From NCBI GenBank assembly GCA_024734495.1, contig JALMQS010000030.1, positions 10,952,378 through 11,016,377 of the forward strand: a DNA stretch of 64,000 bases. The letters are read 5' to 3'. This document shows positions 1-10,767 of the stretch, in pieces; position 1 is the stretch's first letter, and the number at the start of each line of letters is the position of its first letter. This DNA comes from Forficula auricularia (Eukaryota > Arthropoda > Insecta > Dermaptera > Forficulidae). A program made the translations under genes and the position numbers. The notes under the pieces are model-generated. The model saw only the letters and a list, made by a program, of their open reading frames with translations, was not told the origin of the DNA and did no database searches.

Positions 1-639
1 AATTATATTGTATTTTTTCCGCAAGAAACAGTGTCAAATTCCGAGAAAACTGGATTAAATTAAGTAATAATAATAATTATGCAATTGGATGTTAAAGAAA
101 GAGTCTCCTAAAGAAAATCTCTATCAAATAATAATTATGATTATTATACTAGTTTTAACTAGTCCTAAATAAAAATAATTAAACAAATTATGTTTTTTAA
201 ATAAATCCAACGCAATCAAGCTCAGATTGACGTATTTACAATAAAAATACGCATTTTGAAAAATCTCACGTGGTCAAGTGTGATTATGGGAGGGGGGGGG
301 TGTAGCCAAATCTCACTAGATCTCACCAAGGGGGGAGGGGGTCGGAAATCGCCAAAATCGCCTCTTGTAATTTAGAGCTCCCTAAGAAGTTATATCAGAA
401 CGCTTATATAAGTTTTTATTAATATTACAATGTAAACTTGTTTACCTAACTTAAAGCTCAAACTCTTCGGTATCAAATCATTTAAGAAAAAGCATACCAA
501 GTCTTGAAAAAAAAAATTCTGATTTGACACCTAAATCTTGAAAAGAAGGAAACTGGATCGCAGTCGAAAGTACCTATGAATGCGCAGGTCTTGAGCGATT
601 TGTACCATATGCTATGTCCAAGGAAAAACGATTTCATTC
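1..639. other. AT-rich sequence, no gene seen
   Basis: Low-complexity A/T-rich DNA with short poly-G tracts near 290-340. I see no coding region, RNA gene or classifiable repeat. Confidence 0.5.
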
Positions 640-653
640 AATTTGTAGGTTAG

Positions 654-813
654 GGGGTCAGGTTGGCCGAGTGGTTATAGCACAAGCTTTCTGAACTATC
701 AAGCGAGGGTTCAAGCCGACACGCTGCAAATATTTGACCGGCTATAATCTGACACACACATACGAACACAAAAATAGCCAAAATGGGGTCTAAATCCCGA
801 AGACCGTAGAAAA
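654..813 (+). mobile_element. tRNA-derived SINE with target-site duplication
   Basis: A ~160 bp SINE. The head resembles a Leu/Ser-type tRNA: a box A-like GGCCGAGTGGTT near 665 and a box B-like GGTTCAAGCC near 708, the split RNA polymerase III promoter. The body contains TTGACCGGCTATAATCTGA, shared with the SINE at 21252. The tail ends in a short A run. The insert is flanked by a 14-bp direct repeat, AATTTGTAGGTTAG, at 640-653 and 814-827, a target-site duplication as made by a LINE machinery. It is not a functional tRNA gene because no acceptor stem closes after box B. Confidence 0.82.
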
Positions 814-879
814 AATTTGTAGGTTAGAAATCTATTTGCCAAAAAAGTATCTATTTTGGCAAAAAGTTTTCGTATAAGT

Positions 880-1130
880 AGGTAAATATAAAAATTAAAT
901 AAGGAGGGAATTGGGAAATGGGGAGGATTGGATAATATGGAATTGGAATAATTATTGGAAAAGAGGTTTTTTTTATTTAATTAGTTTTTTCCTCTTATTA
1001 AAAACAAGGACTAAAAAGATGATCAAGGACAGTCGATGGTGGGGAAGTAATCTCCGAAGTCGAAGCTCAAATACAATGTATACATTAATTCATGTAAAAT
1101 AATTGGTTTAATAAAATTTATAAAAAAAGA
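880..1130 (+). repeat. Single copy of the 26-kb tandem-array repeat (retrozyme-like)
   Basis: Matches the unit tandemly repeated at 26210-27225 and 18388-18853: a hairpin region (GGAAAAGAGG, T run, then CCTCTTATTAAAAACAAGGA), then CGATGGTGG, a GGGGA/TCTCC hairpin, GAAGTC, and an AATACAATGTATACATTAAT 3' part ending in an A-rich tail. The hairpin followed by GAAGTC resembles a decayed hammerhead core. The 63-residue reading frame across it (911-1102) is an accident of the repeat. Confidence 0.6.
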
Positions 1131-2520
1131 AATTAAATAATAATTGAAAATATTTTTGTCAATTATTTATTAATTAACCTTCGGTATGCTAATTCATTTG
1201 GCATTTAGACACATTTTATTGTTATTATAAAATAAAAAATCGTTAAATAATTATGAAAAATAAAAATGATGATAATATAAAAAAAAGCTCAAAAGTCACA
1301 AAATCCCATTCACGATCTCATTCAAGTTTTAAAACAGATTAAAATAAAAGGTGAAGAAGCAAAAAACAAAAAAAAAGCGATTATTTTTTTTGACCAAAGG
1401 TATAATATAATAAATAAATCCGGTTTCCTTTCTTGAATTAAAGCAAAAGAGAAAGAAATAAAAAAATCCCCCGTTTGTGCCACCTGGAGAAAAAAAAAAT
1501 TGTAGTTGCCTTTGCTTTCTTGTCTAATTATCCAATTTATTTTGGTGTCTGGCGGTAAAGGGGAAGGAAAAAAAGACGCGCCCCCGGGCTTAGGATTTTC
1601 GAAACACCGGAGGCCAGCCTCACAGAAGAATAGAAAACCACACAAGGCCGCTAAAACAGACTTGTCTTGCTCAGTAGAACGTTTAACCTATCGTAGAAGA
1701 AATTCCGCAATGGCCGATTATTACGCACGCTTAATTAGTTCCGCCAAAATCCGCTAGACTTTGTTTATTTATATTTATCCATTATTAATATAAACATTAA
1801 TAACTTGATATAAATATGCTTCTTCTTTATGGATTATAGGTAATTGATTTTGAATTGAGTTAGTGATTAGTAAAGACCAGGAACGTAGCCAGAATTTTTT
1901 TCCGCGGAGGGGATAAGGCCCCCAATCTTTTTTTTTTTTTTGATTTTTACAGATATCTAGAGAAAATTGAAATTAATAAAAATTATTATTTATTAAAATT
2001 ATTTCACATTAAAATAAGATGAATATACACAAAATAGTCATAGGAACATATACTGTATTTTAGATTAAAGAAAAAGTTGCTTATATGAGAGTATTAGCTC
2101 TTTGTTAAACATGTATTTCTCATTTGATAACATTATGTTTGGCAATGTTTTGAACTATGCAAGATGGCGGTCGAGCTTCTTCTTCACCCCGCTTCAGGAG
2201 ACAATTTCCTCGCCTATGTTCTAAGCTTACAGGCACTCCCTATCTCCCTGATATGTACCATTATTTTGCAAATTTCTTGTTTCTAACCTCATGCAGATAA
2301 GGTAAATATCAGGGTTCCCAACGTGCAGATGATGTAAGTATCAGGGTTACCAACTTCATGTAGATAATATAAAGGATGTACCTTGTATTATAAAATACAA
2401 CTATGTAAACTATAATATTCTTCATATGTGGATTAATTGTTGTTTATTATTGTTATTATTATTATCATTTGATTTGTCAATATTTTTCGCTTTATGGTTT
2501 TTAAAAACATGTATGCTCAG
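1131..2520. other. No gene recognised; possible hAT end near 1880
   Basis: Mostly AT-rich. A less AT-rich patch at 1500-1760 has an 83-codon open frame (1506-1757) with no recognisable domain, low-complexity composition and no splice or promoter context; I do not call it a gene. CAGGAACGTAGCCAGAATTT at 1879 resembles a hAT-type MITE end, but no partner end was found. Confidence 0.4.
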
Positions 2521-2582
2521 TCCGTCAGAGGGCGCTGAGGTTGTCAGTGTGTTGGTTTTTTGACTGGACTATATATGGAGTC

Positions 2583-2617
2583 TATATAAGCCTGACCGAC
2601 ACGTGATTTGTTCAGTT
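2583..2617 (+). promoter_or_regulatory. TATA box plus initiator of a short retroelement-like unit
   Basis: TATATAAG at 2583-2590 is followed by TTCAGTT at 2611-2617. The A of the TCAGT initiator lies 31 bases after the first T of the TATA box, the normal spacing for an arthropod RNA polymerase II core promoter. A hammerhead-like motif starts 31 bases downstream of that A (2645). A TATA/initiator promoter just upstream of a ribozyme is the arrangement expected of a Penelope-type pLTR or a retrozyme LTR. Promoter activity is inferred, not shown. Confidence 0.5.
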
Positions 2618-2644
2618 AACCTATAATTGGAGTGGGTGCTCATA

Positions 2645-2681
2645 CTTGAGGACGATCGCAGAATAAGTCGATCGAAACGTC
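2645..2681 (+). ncRNA. Hammerhead-like motif, probably inactive
   Basis: TTGAGGA (consensus CTGANGA, first C replaced by T), a stem II GATCG/CGATC around a 10-base loop, then GAAAC and GTC. Helix I can begin with three pairs (TAC upstream, GTA downstream). The lost C is a catalytic-core residue, so this copy is likely dead. A 3' half of the same family (CGATCGAAACGTCGCATAG) lies at 20098. Confidence 0.45.
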
Positions 2682-2727
2682 GTAGTTATATTGTATTATT
2701 TGTTCGTGTTCAATAAATAATTATAAG

Positions 2728-3396
2728 TACCTGGAGGCACCGAGCGATGCTAGGTAACTTCTTTCTTCAGTTAAAATCTTTATTTTAATATTATTTTTAA
2801 TTTAAAATTCTGATAAAAAGGTCGATTTTTATTTGAGAGCCGTTTTCAAATTAAAAAAATACAAATATACCTATATAGTATTCGACCACTGAACCCCCTA
2901 CCTCCACCCTGCTCGGCGCCACCCCCGAAACCTCGCCCTACCCCCGGATCCTCCACCTTCTGCACCCCCCATATCCACCACACCCATCCCCGCTCTGCAT
3001 GAAGATCGCTTTCTCATCCTCAAAACTTGTTAATAGAGTTTGCTTCATCAAAATCGTTAGGGCCGTTTAAAAAAAAAAATACAAATACAAATACAAATAC
3101 TTATATATATATATATATATCTGGAAGACCGAGCTTTGTTCGGGTTTAGTTAATGCTTGACAACAAAACACCACAATAGTTCTTCAAGGCCTTTGAGAAC
3201 AATTAGCCCAACCCATTGTCTGTCTGGGTACAATAGTAAATGGAAAGGAAAACCTTTTTTAAAACCTTAAGAATGGAATTTTTCTACCTGAGAATAATTA
3301 ATTTGATTACGATAAAACCCATCAAAAACAATTTTATATATTATAATATATATAAACAAATATACAATTTTTGGTAGTTTAATAAGAGTAGATTAA
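2728..3396 (-). mobile_element. Helitron-like composite repeat, copy 1
   Basis: Read on the minus strand it begins TCTACTCTTATTAAA (complement of 3382-3396), continues through an ACGGC(T/C)CTAACGATTTTGATGAA stretch, and ends in two hairpin-bearing termini: CCGAGC..GTTCGG near 3131 and ACCGAGCGATGCTCGGT near 2739, each a few bases from CCAGGTA. A 5' TC and a hairpin close to the 3' end are Helitron traits, but the usual CTRRT end is missing. It includes a C-rich block (2890-2995). Copy 2 at 6145-6905 has the same order of parts. No coding capacity. Confidence 0.5.
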
Positions 3397-4045
3397 TTAT
3401 GTGTGATTTAAATAAAAATTCAAATTTTAATCAAATTAATCACAAAAATAAAAGCTTCAACAGCTTCATTACCAATATATGTATAAGTACCCTTGTAATG
3501 CTAATCCAGCCCGACGCACTTGGGCGCTTGATTTTTTATTTTAGAATTTATTTGAGTAGGATCATTAGCCAGGAGCCCTATTAAGTATAGATTTTAGATT
3601 AATTTATAGGAATTTGATTAAGGTCATTTGTGATAAGTATCGATATTTCTATTATAAACCTCTCTCTCTCTCGCTGGTGTATGAAATATTTGCTAGGGAA
3701 ATAAAAAATTAAAGGTAATACTTAATGAGAAGTTAATTATACCAATGGCAAGCTTTTTTTTACTGATCCTCCGGTGACTTTCACAAATTCCCCTTTTTCT
3801 CCTTTTTTGTTTTAATTTGTTGCTATAGTAGTATAAGAAAAAATATGCCTAATCTCTAATAGGAAAATATACCTGCCTTGAGGTAAAAATCAAATATCCC
3901 TTATTATGTATATATGAAGAAATTTTAATTCATTTTCTTAAATCATTGACTTAACTTAAAAAAACTCTTAATTCATCAATCTAGTCATAAAATTTGCTTA
4001 AGCCCAAAATCAGAACATGTGGAACACCGAGCGATTCTCGTAAGT
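3397..4045. other. AT-rich spacer, no gene seen
   Basis: No coding region or RNA gene recognised. A decayed copy of the ACACCGAGCGA hairpin terminus occurs at 4018-4045, directly abutting the next TIR element. Confidence 0.45.
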
Positions 4046-4705
4046 ACTTTACCATACAGGGTATGGTCAAATATTGTAATCGTGCATGAAAAAGTGTTTT
4101 TTTTCCGTCTTTTTTTCAAAATATCTCAAAAACGGCTGAAACTATTTTGATTAAAAAAATTGAGCGAAACCATGGCATTTCGGTCTACAAAAAAGTCCTA
4201 ATAAGTGAACATTGAAAAAATTATATTTTTCGAGATAATAATTGTTTTGTCAAAATGTCTGTTAGTCTGTTGTGCGTTACCAAATTTTGTGGACGAGCTA
4301 GCTCGAAAACTAGTGTGAATATCGAAACCAAATTTCACACGTAGTTTTGGTCCATTGAGATTAAGAGCTGATTAGATTTTGGTGCATATCCACCCAAAAT
4401 TAAGGAGGGTGGAGGGGGCTAAAAATTAAAAATTTAGGCCATTTGACCAAACTCAACCAAATTTTGTATACATAATCAGTGGGACCCCAGAAGACTAAAA
4501 ATGGAAAAGATAATCACCCAAAATGGGGGGGGGAGTAAAAATTAAAAATCTAGGCCGTTTGAACAAACTCAACCAAATTTTGTATACATAATCAATGGGA
4601 TCCCAGAAGTCTAAAAAGCATTAACTAACTCCCCTCCCCCACATGATTATAAATAATTTTTTTACATATTAAATATAAGTGAGGGGACAGGTTGTATGGT
4701 AAAGT
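4046..4705 (+). mobile_element. Non-autonomous TIR element, family M1, copy 1
   Basis: A ~660 bp element bounded by ACTTTACCATAC at 4046 and its complement GTATGGTAAAGT ending at 4705. It has no transposase. The interior has an AAAACGGCTGAAACTATTTT stretch and two tandem versions of a CAACCAAATTTTGTATACAT block. Full-length relatives lie at 43442-44088 and, inverted, 49606-50267; fragments at 54871 and about 59815-60135. No clean target duplication, so the superfamily is unassigned. Confidence 0.68.
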
Positions 4706-5723
4706 CAAGTGAATGTCCACATCAGAACACGTCAGTTTATTTTTCATGGAGTCAATAACATATGGATATACAGATATATAATTTCGATATATATGGATGT
4801 ATGTTTATTTGCATCAAGCAGAGGACAACCTCTTTGTTTCTCTTTGTGAAGCAAAATTTGTTGGCATTATTTATAAAATTTTCAGGTATCTTTATGTATT
4901 TTGTCTGTCCAATGCCATTTCTGGAATAATTTAAACAAAATTTTTCAAAATTTGGTTGAGTTTGGTCAAAAGGGCTTTGAATATACGAAATTACGAAATT
5001 CCCTTTATATAAAAAAATAAAAGAAAGAAGTAGAAGAAGAGTTGAATATAAAATGAAGATTTGTAATAGATCTAATGAAAAAAAAAAAAAAAAACTAATG
5101 CTTTTAATTAAAGAAAAAACAAATTACAAAAAGACAACAAAAACAACAACAAGAACAAAAAAACGAAGTATGAAATGAACGACGTGACAAATTAAAAGAA
5201 ATTACAATTGTAGAAGGGATGAAACAGATGGCAGGGGTGGAGGGGGGGTGGTTTGCATATATAAGGGTCAGAAAGAGAGGGAAGTATTTTTAATTTGGGC
5301 AAATTTTCTATGCTGCTGTCCAGTCCAGAATCTCTCCAGGGTCTCCGAAATCATTCCTCTCCTTTGGCTGCTGGGCTTTTATTAAAGGACAGACAGACGG
5401 ACAGACAGAGAAAGCTTTCACGCACTCTCCACCCGCACACACTTTGGGCGAAAAATAAATTAATTAGCGTAGATATTCTACCCGGCGCTCTCTCTACATA
5501 TAAATACGTAGATACCATCATCAAGGGCTACTGTGTTCTTGCTACTTGCTTTCTAATTAAATAATTCGGTTTAGACTCAAAACAACTGTTGATACAATTG
5601 TATCATCATGCATTTATTTGTAAACAAAAAAAAACGTGGGTGGACACTTAACAGGGGAACGTAATTCCATTAGAAGATTTTGTTGCGGTAATTTTATCAT
5701 CTTATTTGTTTAAGAAAATTTAC
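4706..5723. other. No gene recognised; foldback-repeat fragment
   Basis: 4795-4870 matches the foldback family at 21690 (TTTATTTGCATCAAGCAGAG). The remainder is A-rich and simple sequence, including (GACA)n near 5390. The 89-codon frame at 5295-5564 has no domain and spans a simple repeat, so it is not called. Confidence 0.4.
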
Positions 5724-5775
5724 TACCTGGAGGCACCGAGCGATGCTCGGTAACTTCTTCCTTCAGTTAAAAGAT
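5724..5775 (+). repeat. Solo hairpin terminus of the Helitron-like family
   Basis: TACCTGGAGGCACCGAGCGA followed by TGCTCGGTAACTTC, identical to the start of the repeats at 2728 and 6145. ACCGAGC and GCTCGGT pair around GAT. Only the terminus is present. Confidence 0.55.
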
Positions 5776-6144
5776 TTTTCTAGAGGTAACAAAGAGTTTT
5801 GTAGGGATTTCCACTTATATTTCACCATTACTGCCTAATCTTTTGAGGGAAATAAATTCATATAAGGACTTTTATTAAAATACAATTAACTTCCATCAGA
5901 AAAGTTAATTAGAGAGAAATGTCTTTACGAGTTATGTAAATGTAAATATTTTTCCAATATAAAAATTTTTTGAATCAAAAAATATGTAATTTGGTTGATA
6001 AAACGGATAAAAAAAATAAAAAATTTCGCATTCAATTTAAGGGGCCTTAGCGATTGTAGTTTTGTAAAATAATGTTTACTTTTCTCAGAAAAAATTATTT
6101 AATTATCTTTAGCTACTTAAATAGTCATGCTCTTAATTATAGAG
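5776..6144. other. AT-rich, nothing recognised
   Basis: No gene, RNA or classifiable repeat seen. Confidence 0.4.
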
Positions 6145-6905
6145 TACCTGGAGGCACCGAGCGATGCTCGGTAACTTCTTCCTTCAGTTAAAATCTTTAT
6201 TTTAATATTATTTTTAATTTAAAATTCTGATAAAAAGGTCGATTTTTATTTGAGAGCCGTTTTCAAATTAAAAAAATACAAATATATCTATATAGTATTC
6301 GACCACTGTACCCCCCACCTCCACCCTGCTCGACCCCACCCCCAAAACCTCGCCCTACCCCCGGATGCCCCACCACTGCCCCCCACATCCACCACATCCA
6401 CCGCCGCTCCGCATCAAGATCGCTTTCTCATCCTCAAAACTTGTTAATAGAGTTTGTTTCATCAAAATCGTTAGAGCCGTTTAAAAAAAAAAATACAAAT
6501 ACTTACATATATAGTATATACCTGGAAGACCGAGCTTTGTTCGGGTTTAGTTAATGCTTGGCAACAACATACCACAATCACAATATTTCTTCAAGGCCTT
6601 TGAGAAAAAAGAATTAACCCAACCCATTGTCTGCCTGGGTACAAAAGGAAAAGAGTAATCTTTTTTTTAAAACCCTAAGAATGGGATTTGTCTACCTGTG
6701 AATAATTAATTTGATTACGAAAAAAACCATCAAAAACAATTTTGTCGAAGATGAGACCGTGACAGATCGAATTGTCACCCCAAAAACCCCCTAACCCGTG
6801 AATTTCACCAAAATCGGTAGAGCCGTTTTCAAAATAGAACTAAGATACAAATATATATATAAATAAATAAATATACAATTTTTGCTCTTTAATAAGAGTA
6901 GATAA
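6145..6905 (-). mobile_element. Helitron-like composite repeat, copy 2
   Basis: Same parts and order as 2728-3396: ACCGAGCGATGCTCGGT hairpin, C-rich block 6310-6410, second hairpin CCGAGC..GTTCGG near 6533, and TTTAATAAGAGTAGAT at the right edge. It is longer because it keeps a segment (6740-6850) containing AAATCGGTAGAGCCGTTTTC that copy 1 lost. The 65-codon frame over the C-rich block is not a gene. Confidence 0.5.
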
Positions 6906-7368
6906 GATACCTAAAACATATAAGATTAAAAAAATTGTCCAAAAAATATATTCTTTAATAAAAATTCGTCCCTTATTAGGGACCTCGATTTTCTTTTAGG
7001 TTATTTTAATTGAAATAAAATAAAACAGCTGGTTAAATAAAAACAAAACAGAAAAGCTTTATAAATTGTAGAATCAGAAAACCCCCCTCCCCCTCAAGGG
7101 CAGGGCTCTTGGGATGAGATATGTCAACGAAAAACCGTTTCTTATGGCAAACTAACCTTAATTAAATATATTTCATATGTTAATAAAAAATTATGTTCTT
7201 TTTTAATTTCTTGATTTTTTTTTTGTTTTTATTCATTATTCAAAAAAAATATATGTTTTTTTATTTTGTTTTTATTATAATCTAATAGACTGAAGACTGA
7301 TTAAGTTAATAAACAAAAAGTTCTAATTTCTATGATGTTTATTTAGTTTTTTTTTTTCGGCTAAGATT
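6906..7368. other. AT-rich, nothing recognised
   Basis: Poly-T and AT-rich stretches; no gene seen. Confidence 0.4.
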
Positions 7369-7605
7369 ATCTGTCTGGGTACAAAAGTAAAAGAGAATCC
7401 ATTTTTAAAACCCCACGATTGGCATTTGTCTACCTGAGAATAATTAATTTGATTACGCAAAAACCCATCAAATACAATTTAGCCGAAGATAAGACCTTAA
7501 CAGATCGAATTGTTAGCCCAAAAACCTCCTAACCCGTGAATTTCATCAAAATCGGTAGAGCCGTTTTCAAAATAGAACTAAGATACAAATACATTTACGA
7601 ATCAA

Positions 7606-7636
<31 letters not shown>

Positions 7637-7769
7637 TAAACTCTCCCTCAAAATATAAAAATCTGCTACTCTCGCAAAAACTTTCAACTTTCAATTTATA
7701 TACATATATAGTACATATATATATATATATATATATATGTAAAAATTTTACTCGTTTAATAAGAGTAGA
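7369..7769 (-). mobile_element. Helitron-like repeat, partial copy
   Basis: Starts inside the family (CTGTCTGGGTACAAAAGTAA) and runs to the terminal TTTAATAAGAGTAGAT. It contains AAATCGGTAGAGCCGTTTTC, expanded (TA)n tracts, and near 7665 a fragment of the AAATCTGCTACTCTCG foldback family. The hairpin end is missing. Confidence 0.5.
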
Positions 7770-9049
7770 TATTAAAGAAACAAAAATTTCTACAAAATAA
7801 ATAAATATTTGTCGAAAATGAAGAATCTATTTAAAGTAAAAGATTGGACATGTTAGATAAAGATTTGCACTTTAGGGAAACATTTACGTGAAACGTGTAA
7901 CGTGCACAGTTCCATCACAAAGTGCCCGGGGGGTTAACCCCCTACGGGGGGACAGACGGGATAGGTAACAAACGACACAACAAATTCCCTCTCTCCCTGA
8001 GAGTTGTTTCAGCCCCAACGGGGAATTCATCAACGAGCAACCGATATTGGAACACAAACACATCAATGAGGCGCTCAACAGAAAAAAAACACAGAGAGAG
8101 TGTAAAAAAAAATACGTTCAGCTGGTCATTGGAAAAACATGGATATCTCTGTTGTTGTTGTTGATCATGTGAATGTTGTTAAAAAAAACAACAAAAATCA
8201 AGAAAATTAAGGTGGACAGAAAGAGAGAGGTAAAGTGCATGTACGTAACGTTAACGTTAACGGAAAAACTTCTGTCAATTGTGATAAATGTTCGCTCATT
8301 TAAACCCGCGTTTTTTTTTTATTTTCTCTATTTTTCGCCTCAAATGAAGACAGAAATTCATTAGAAATCGGGCAAATAATTACAAGGTGGTAATGATTGT
8401 TTTGTGGTTGGCTACGATAAGCCGCCTTTTCATTTTCCTATACATATATATATAAAATGGAAAAGTATGTATATATGTTTGTATGATCCAAACGATCTGA
8501 TTGGCCAGTGCATATCCAATGGCAAAGCGTTAAATTATTAGAACGATTCTGATTGGTCAGATAGTGATCGTGCTTAGCCAATGTGTTAAATAAATCTTTC
8601 CTTATTGTTGAATCAATTTCATTCAGCACATTCTTTCAATACTTACAGTATCATTTTAAATTTCAATTATTAAATTGGTATGAACGATACGCTGCCTGCC
8701 AGGGGCTACGGACATATATATAACTAACTTGTGTGAGCCTCATCCACATGAGTTCACGAGGAAAGTGAAACTTTAATTTTAAAACCCACTAATAGTTCAT
8801 GATAAATAAAATTTATTAAAATTAGGAAATCTAAATTATTATTTTAAAACCCATTAATTGTTTATGACAAATAATATTTAATAAAATTTAAGTTATTAAT
8901 TTAAAACCCGATTTGGGGATGGACGCTTGAATTGACCAATCTACTGAGTCATTGCCGACTTATTGTAACTGAAATAATTATCGGCAAACAGGATTGTTAT
9001 CTAATTAGATTTTATCCTAAATTCATTATGAAATACTTAATATGTTTGT
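7770..9049. other. No gene recognised; repeat fragments
   Basis: A short G/C-rich palindromic patch (CCCCGGG region near 7925-7950) lies in otherwise AT-rich DNA. 8780-8900 carries two versions of the AAAACCCACTAATAGTTCAT block found in Helitron-like family B. Open frames here (7884-8629) show no domain. Confidence 0.4.
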
Positions 9050-9120
9050 ATCCTGATGGTGGAGGTTATCACTTGAATCTGTAATGAATACATATGTGTA
9101 CATTAATTAATGTAAAATAA
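9050..9120 (+). repeat. Diverged copy of the retrozyme-like repeat
   Basis: CTGATGGTGGAGG followed by TGTACATTAATTAATGTAAA matches the core and 3' part of the 26-kb tandem unit. Here the first part of the core reads CTGATGG, closer to hammerhead CTGATGA than the array copies, but no GAAAC follows. Confidence 0.4.
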
Positions 9121-9420
9121 TTTCATTTAATAAGTTGAGGAATAACCATTCTACATTGGATTTTCTGACATTTCGGCTATTATTGTAACCATTGCTGAAG
9201 ACATGGAGTAATCGACTTAAAATCAAAAATAGCCATCGATTGCTCATCTAAGTACTTGAGGAATAAAAATTCTACATTAGTTATTTTGACGTTTCGATTA
9301 TTATTAAGTATACATTGCTGAAGACATGGATAATCGACTTACTATAATCAAAAATAACGATCGATTCTCATCTAAGATTAGAGGAATAACCTTATTGCAT
9401 TCCATTTATTGATGTTTTGA
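9121..9420 (-). repeat. Short array of the ~120-bp repeat (family R120)
   Basis: About two and a half units. On the minus strand each has a GGTTAC...AACC-type hairpin followed by CGAAAYGTC and a GATTCCTCCATGTCTTCAG-like segment; the long arrays are at 40965 and 45187. Ordinary divergence separates the units. Confidence 0.55.
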
Positions 9421-10296
9421 CTATTAATGGAAACCTCTACTGAAATACGTGGAAGAATAGACTATAAATTCAAAAAGAATTTAGTCTTTCCATAAAAGAG
9501 AGATATAATCATTTTGGGTATAAATTTTTGAAATTTTTAAAGTAGGTACTCTATTCTATCTCCTGGGTTTTTTAAGTATCAACATTCAATTTTGGTATAT
9601 ACTTAACGAAAGAGTATTTTTATTTTTTTTTCAAAATTTGACCCCTTAACCGAAAAATGGGTGAATTTTTTTATTTTGGAGTCTTTAACATAAAAGGCCT
9701 CGTCTCTCCTATGTTTTTTAATTCATATTTGAGATATAGGATATCTTTTTAAAATCATTAACAAAAATGTTAGAATCGTTTAATTTTACTCACCTAGGGG
9801 GCGGGGGAGGGGCGGGGCAAAATGTTATTTTTCGCTTCAAATGAAGACAGAGATTCATTAGAAATCAAGTCTTGTGGGAAAATAATAATTACTTGATGGT
9901 AAGGATTGTTTTGTGGTTGGCTCCGATAATCCGCCTTTTCATTTTCCTATACATAGATATTTTAAATTACTTTCTCTCTATATATATATAACGCAAACGT
10001 TTCGGCTACTAATTATTTAATATTCTTTAATTAAATCCAAATATTGTAATTAAAAATTTAACCAAAATATCAACTTTAGAAAGTTTCTTAATTATTCATA
10101 ATATCTGTACCATTATATATATATATATAAGCTTTTGTTTTAAAACTCCCTTCTGTCAGTCTTTTTAATTATTGAGATTTCAAAAAGGGCATAAGCCATA
10201 AGGAATATACATAGTTTTGGACATTTGCTTTGATATTTATTATCTGAGTTGTATAGTTGAAGGAAACAGAGGTTTGTAATTTGGAATAAGCAGTAG
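9421..10296. other. AT-rich, nothing recognised
   Basis: A G-rich patch near 9795 sits in AT-rich sequence. No gene seen. Confidence 0.4.
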
Positions 10297-10767
10297 GGTA
10301 GACTGGGGCACATTTACGCACGGGGTATGTTTACGCAGTCCAGTTTTTACTCGGAAACTAGTAAAACTAGTGAACCACCAGTCAGAAAGAGCAATGCTGC
10401 TGAGTGACAATCTAGATCTGAAGAATATTATTGTCTTTTTGAGGAAGATGAGTAAATTTTGTTATGCTATAGTTTTGAAGCTCCTAGTGAGCTTACCTTT
10501 TAGAATAATGAATAGACAAATTCCTTCCTTTACAGAAGATTATGCTTCTTTACAATAGGCATTTGTTCGATTGAATAGAGTCATATTAAATGCTGTAGTT
10601 TGGAAAATAAAATCATCGATGGGGCACGTTTACGCAGCTCTGTTGGGGGGCATGATGATTGTGTTCCTGGGAAAACATTATTCTTTGTTTGCATTAATTG
10701 CGAATTAGATGGTGAAAATGAGTAGGCTGAGGTCTGATAATATTAAGATGGTTTTTGTTTTAGCATA

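Noticed and set aside
657..730. Possible Leu/Ser tRNA gene
   Set aside because: Boxes A and B are present but there is no closing acceptor stem, and a 14-bp duplication shows it is a SINE insertion.
1506..1757. 83-codon frame in a less AT-rich patch
   Set aside because: No domain, promoter or splice context, and a large overlapping frame on the other strand.
9190..9330. Plus-strand CTGAAGACATGG as a hammerhead start
   Set aside because: No GAAAC follows on the same strand; the GAAAC-like half is on the opposite strand of the R120 unit.
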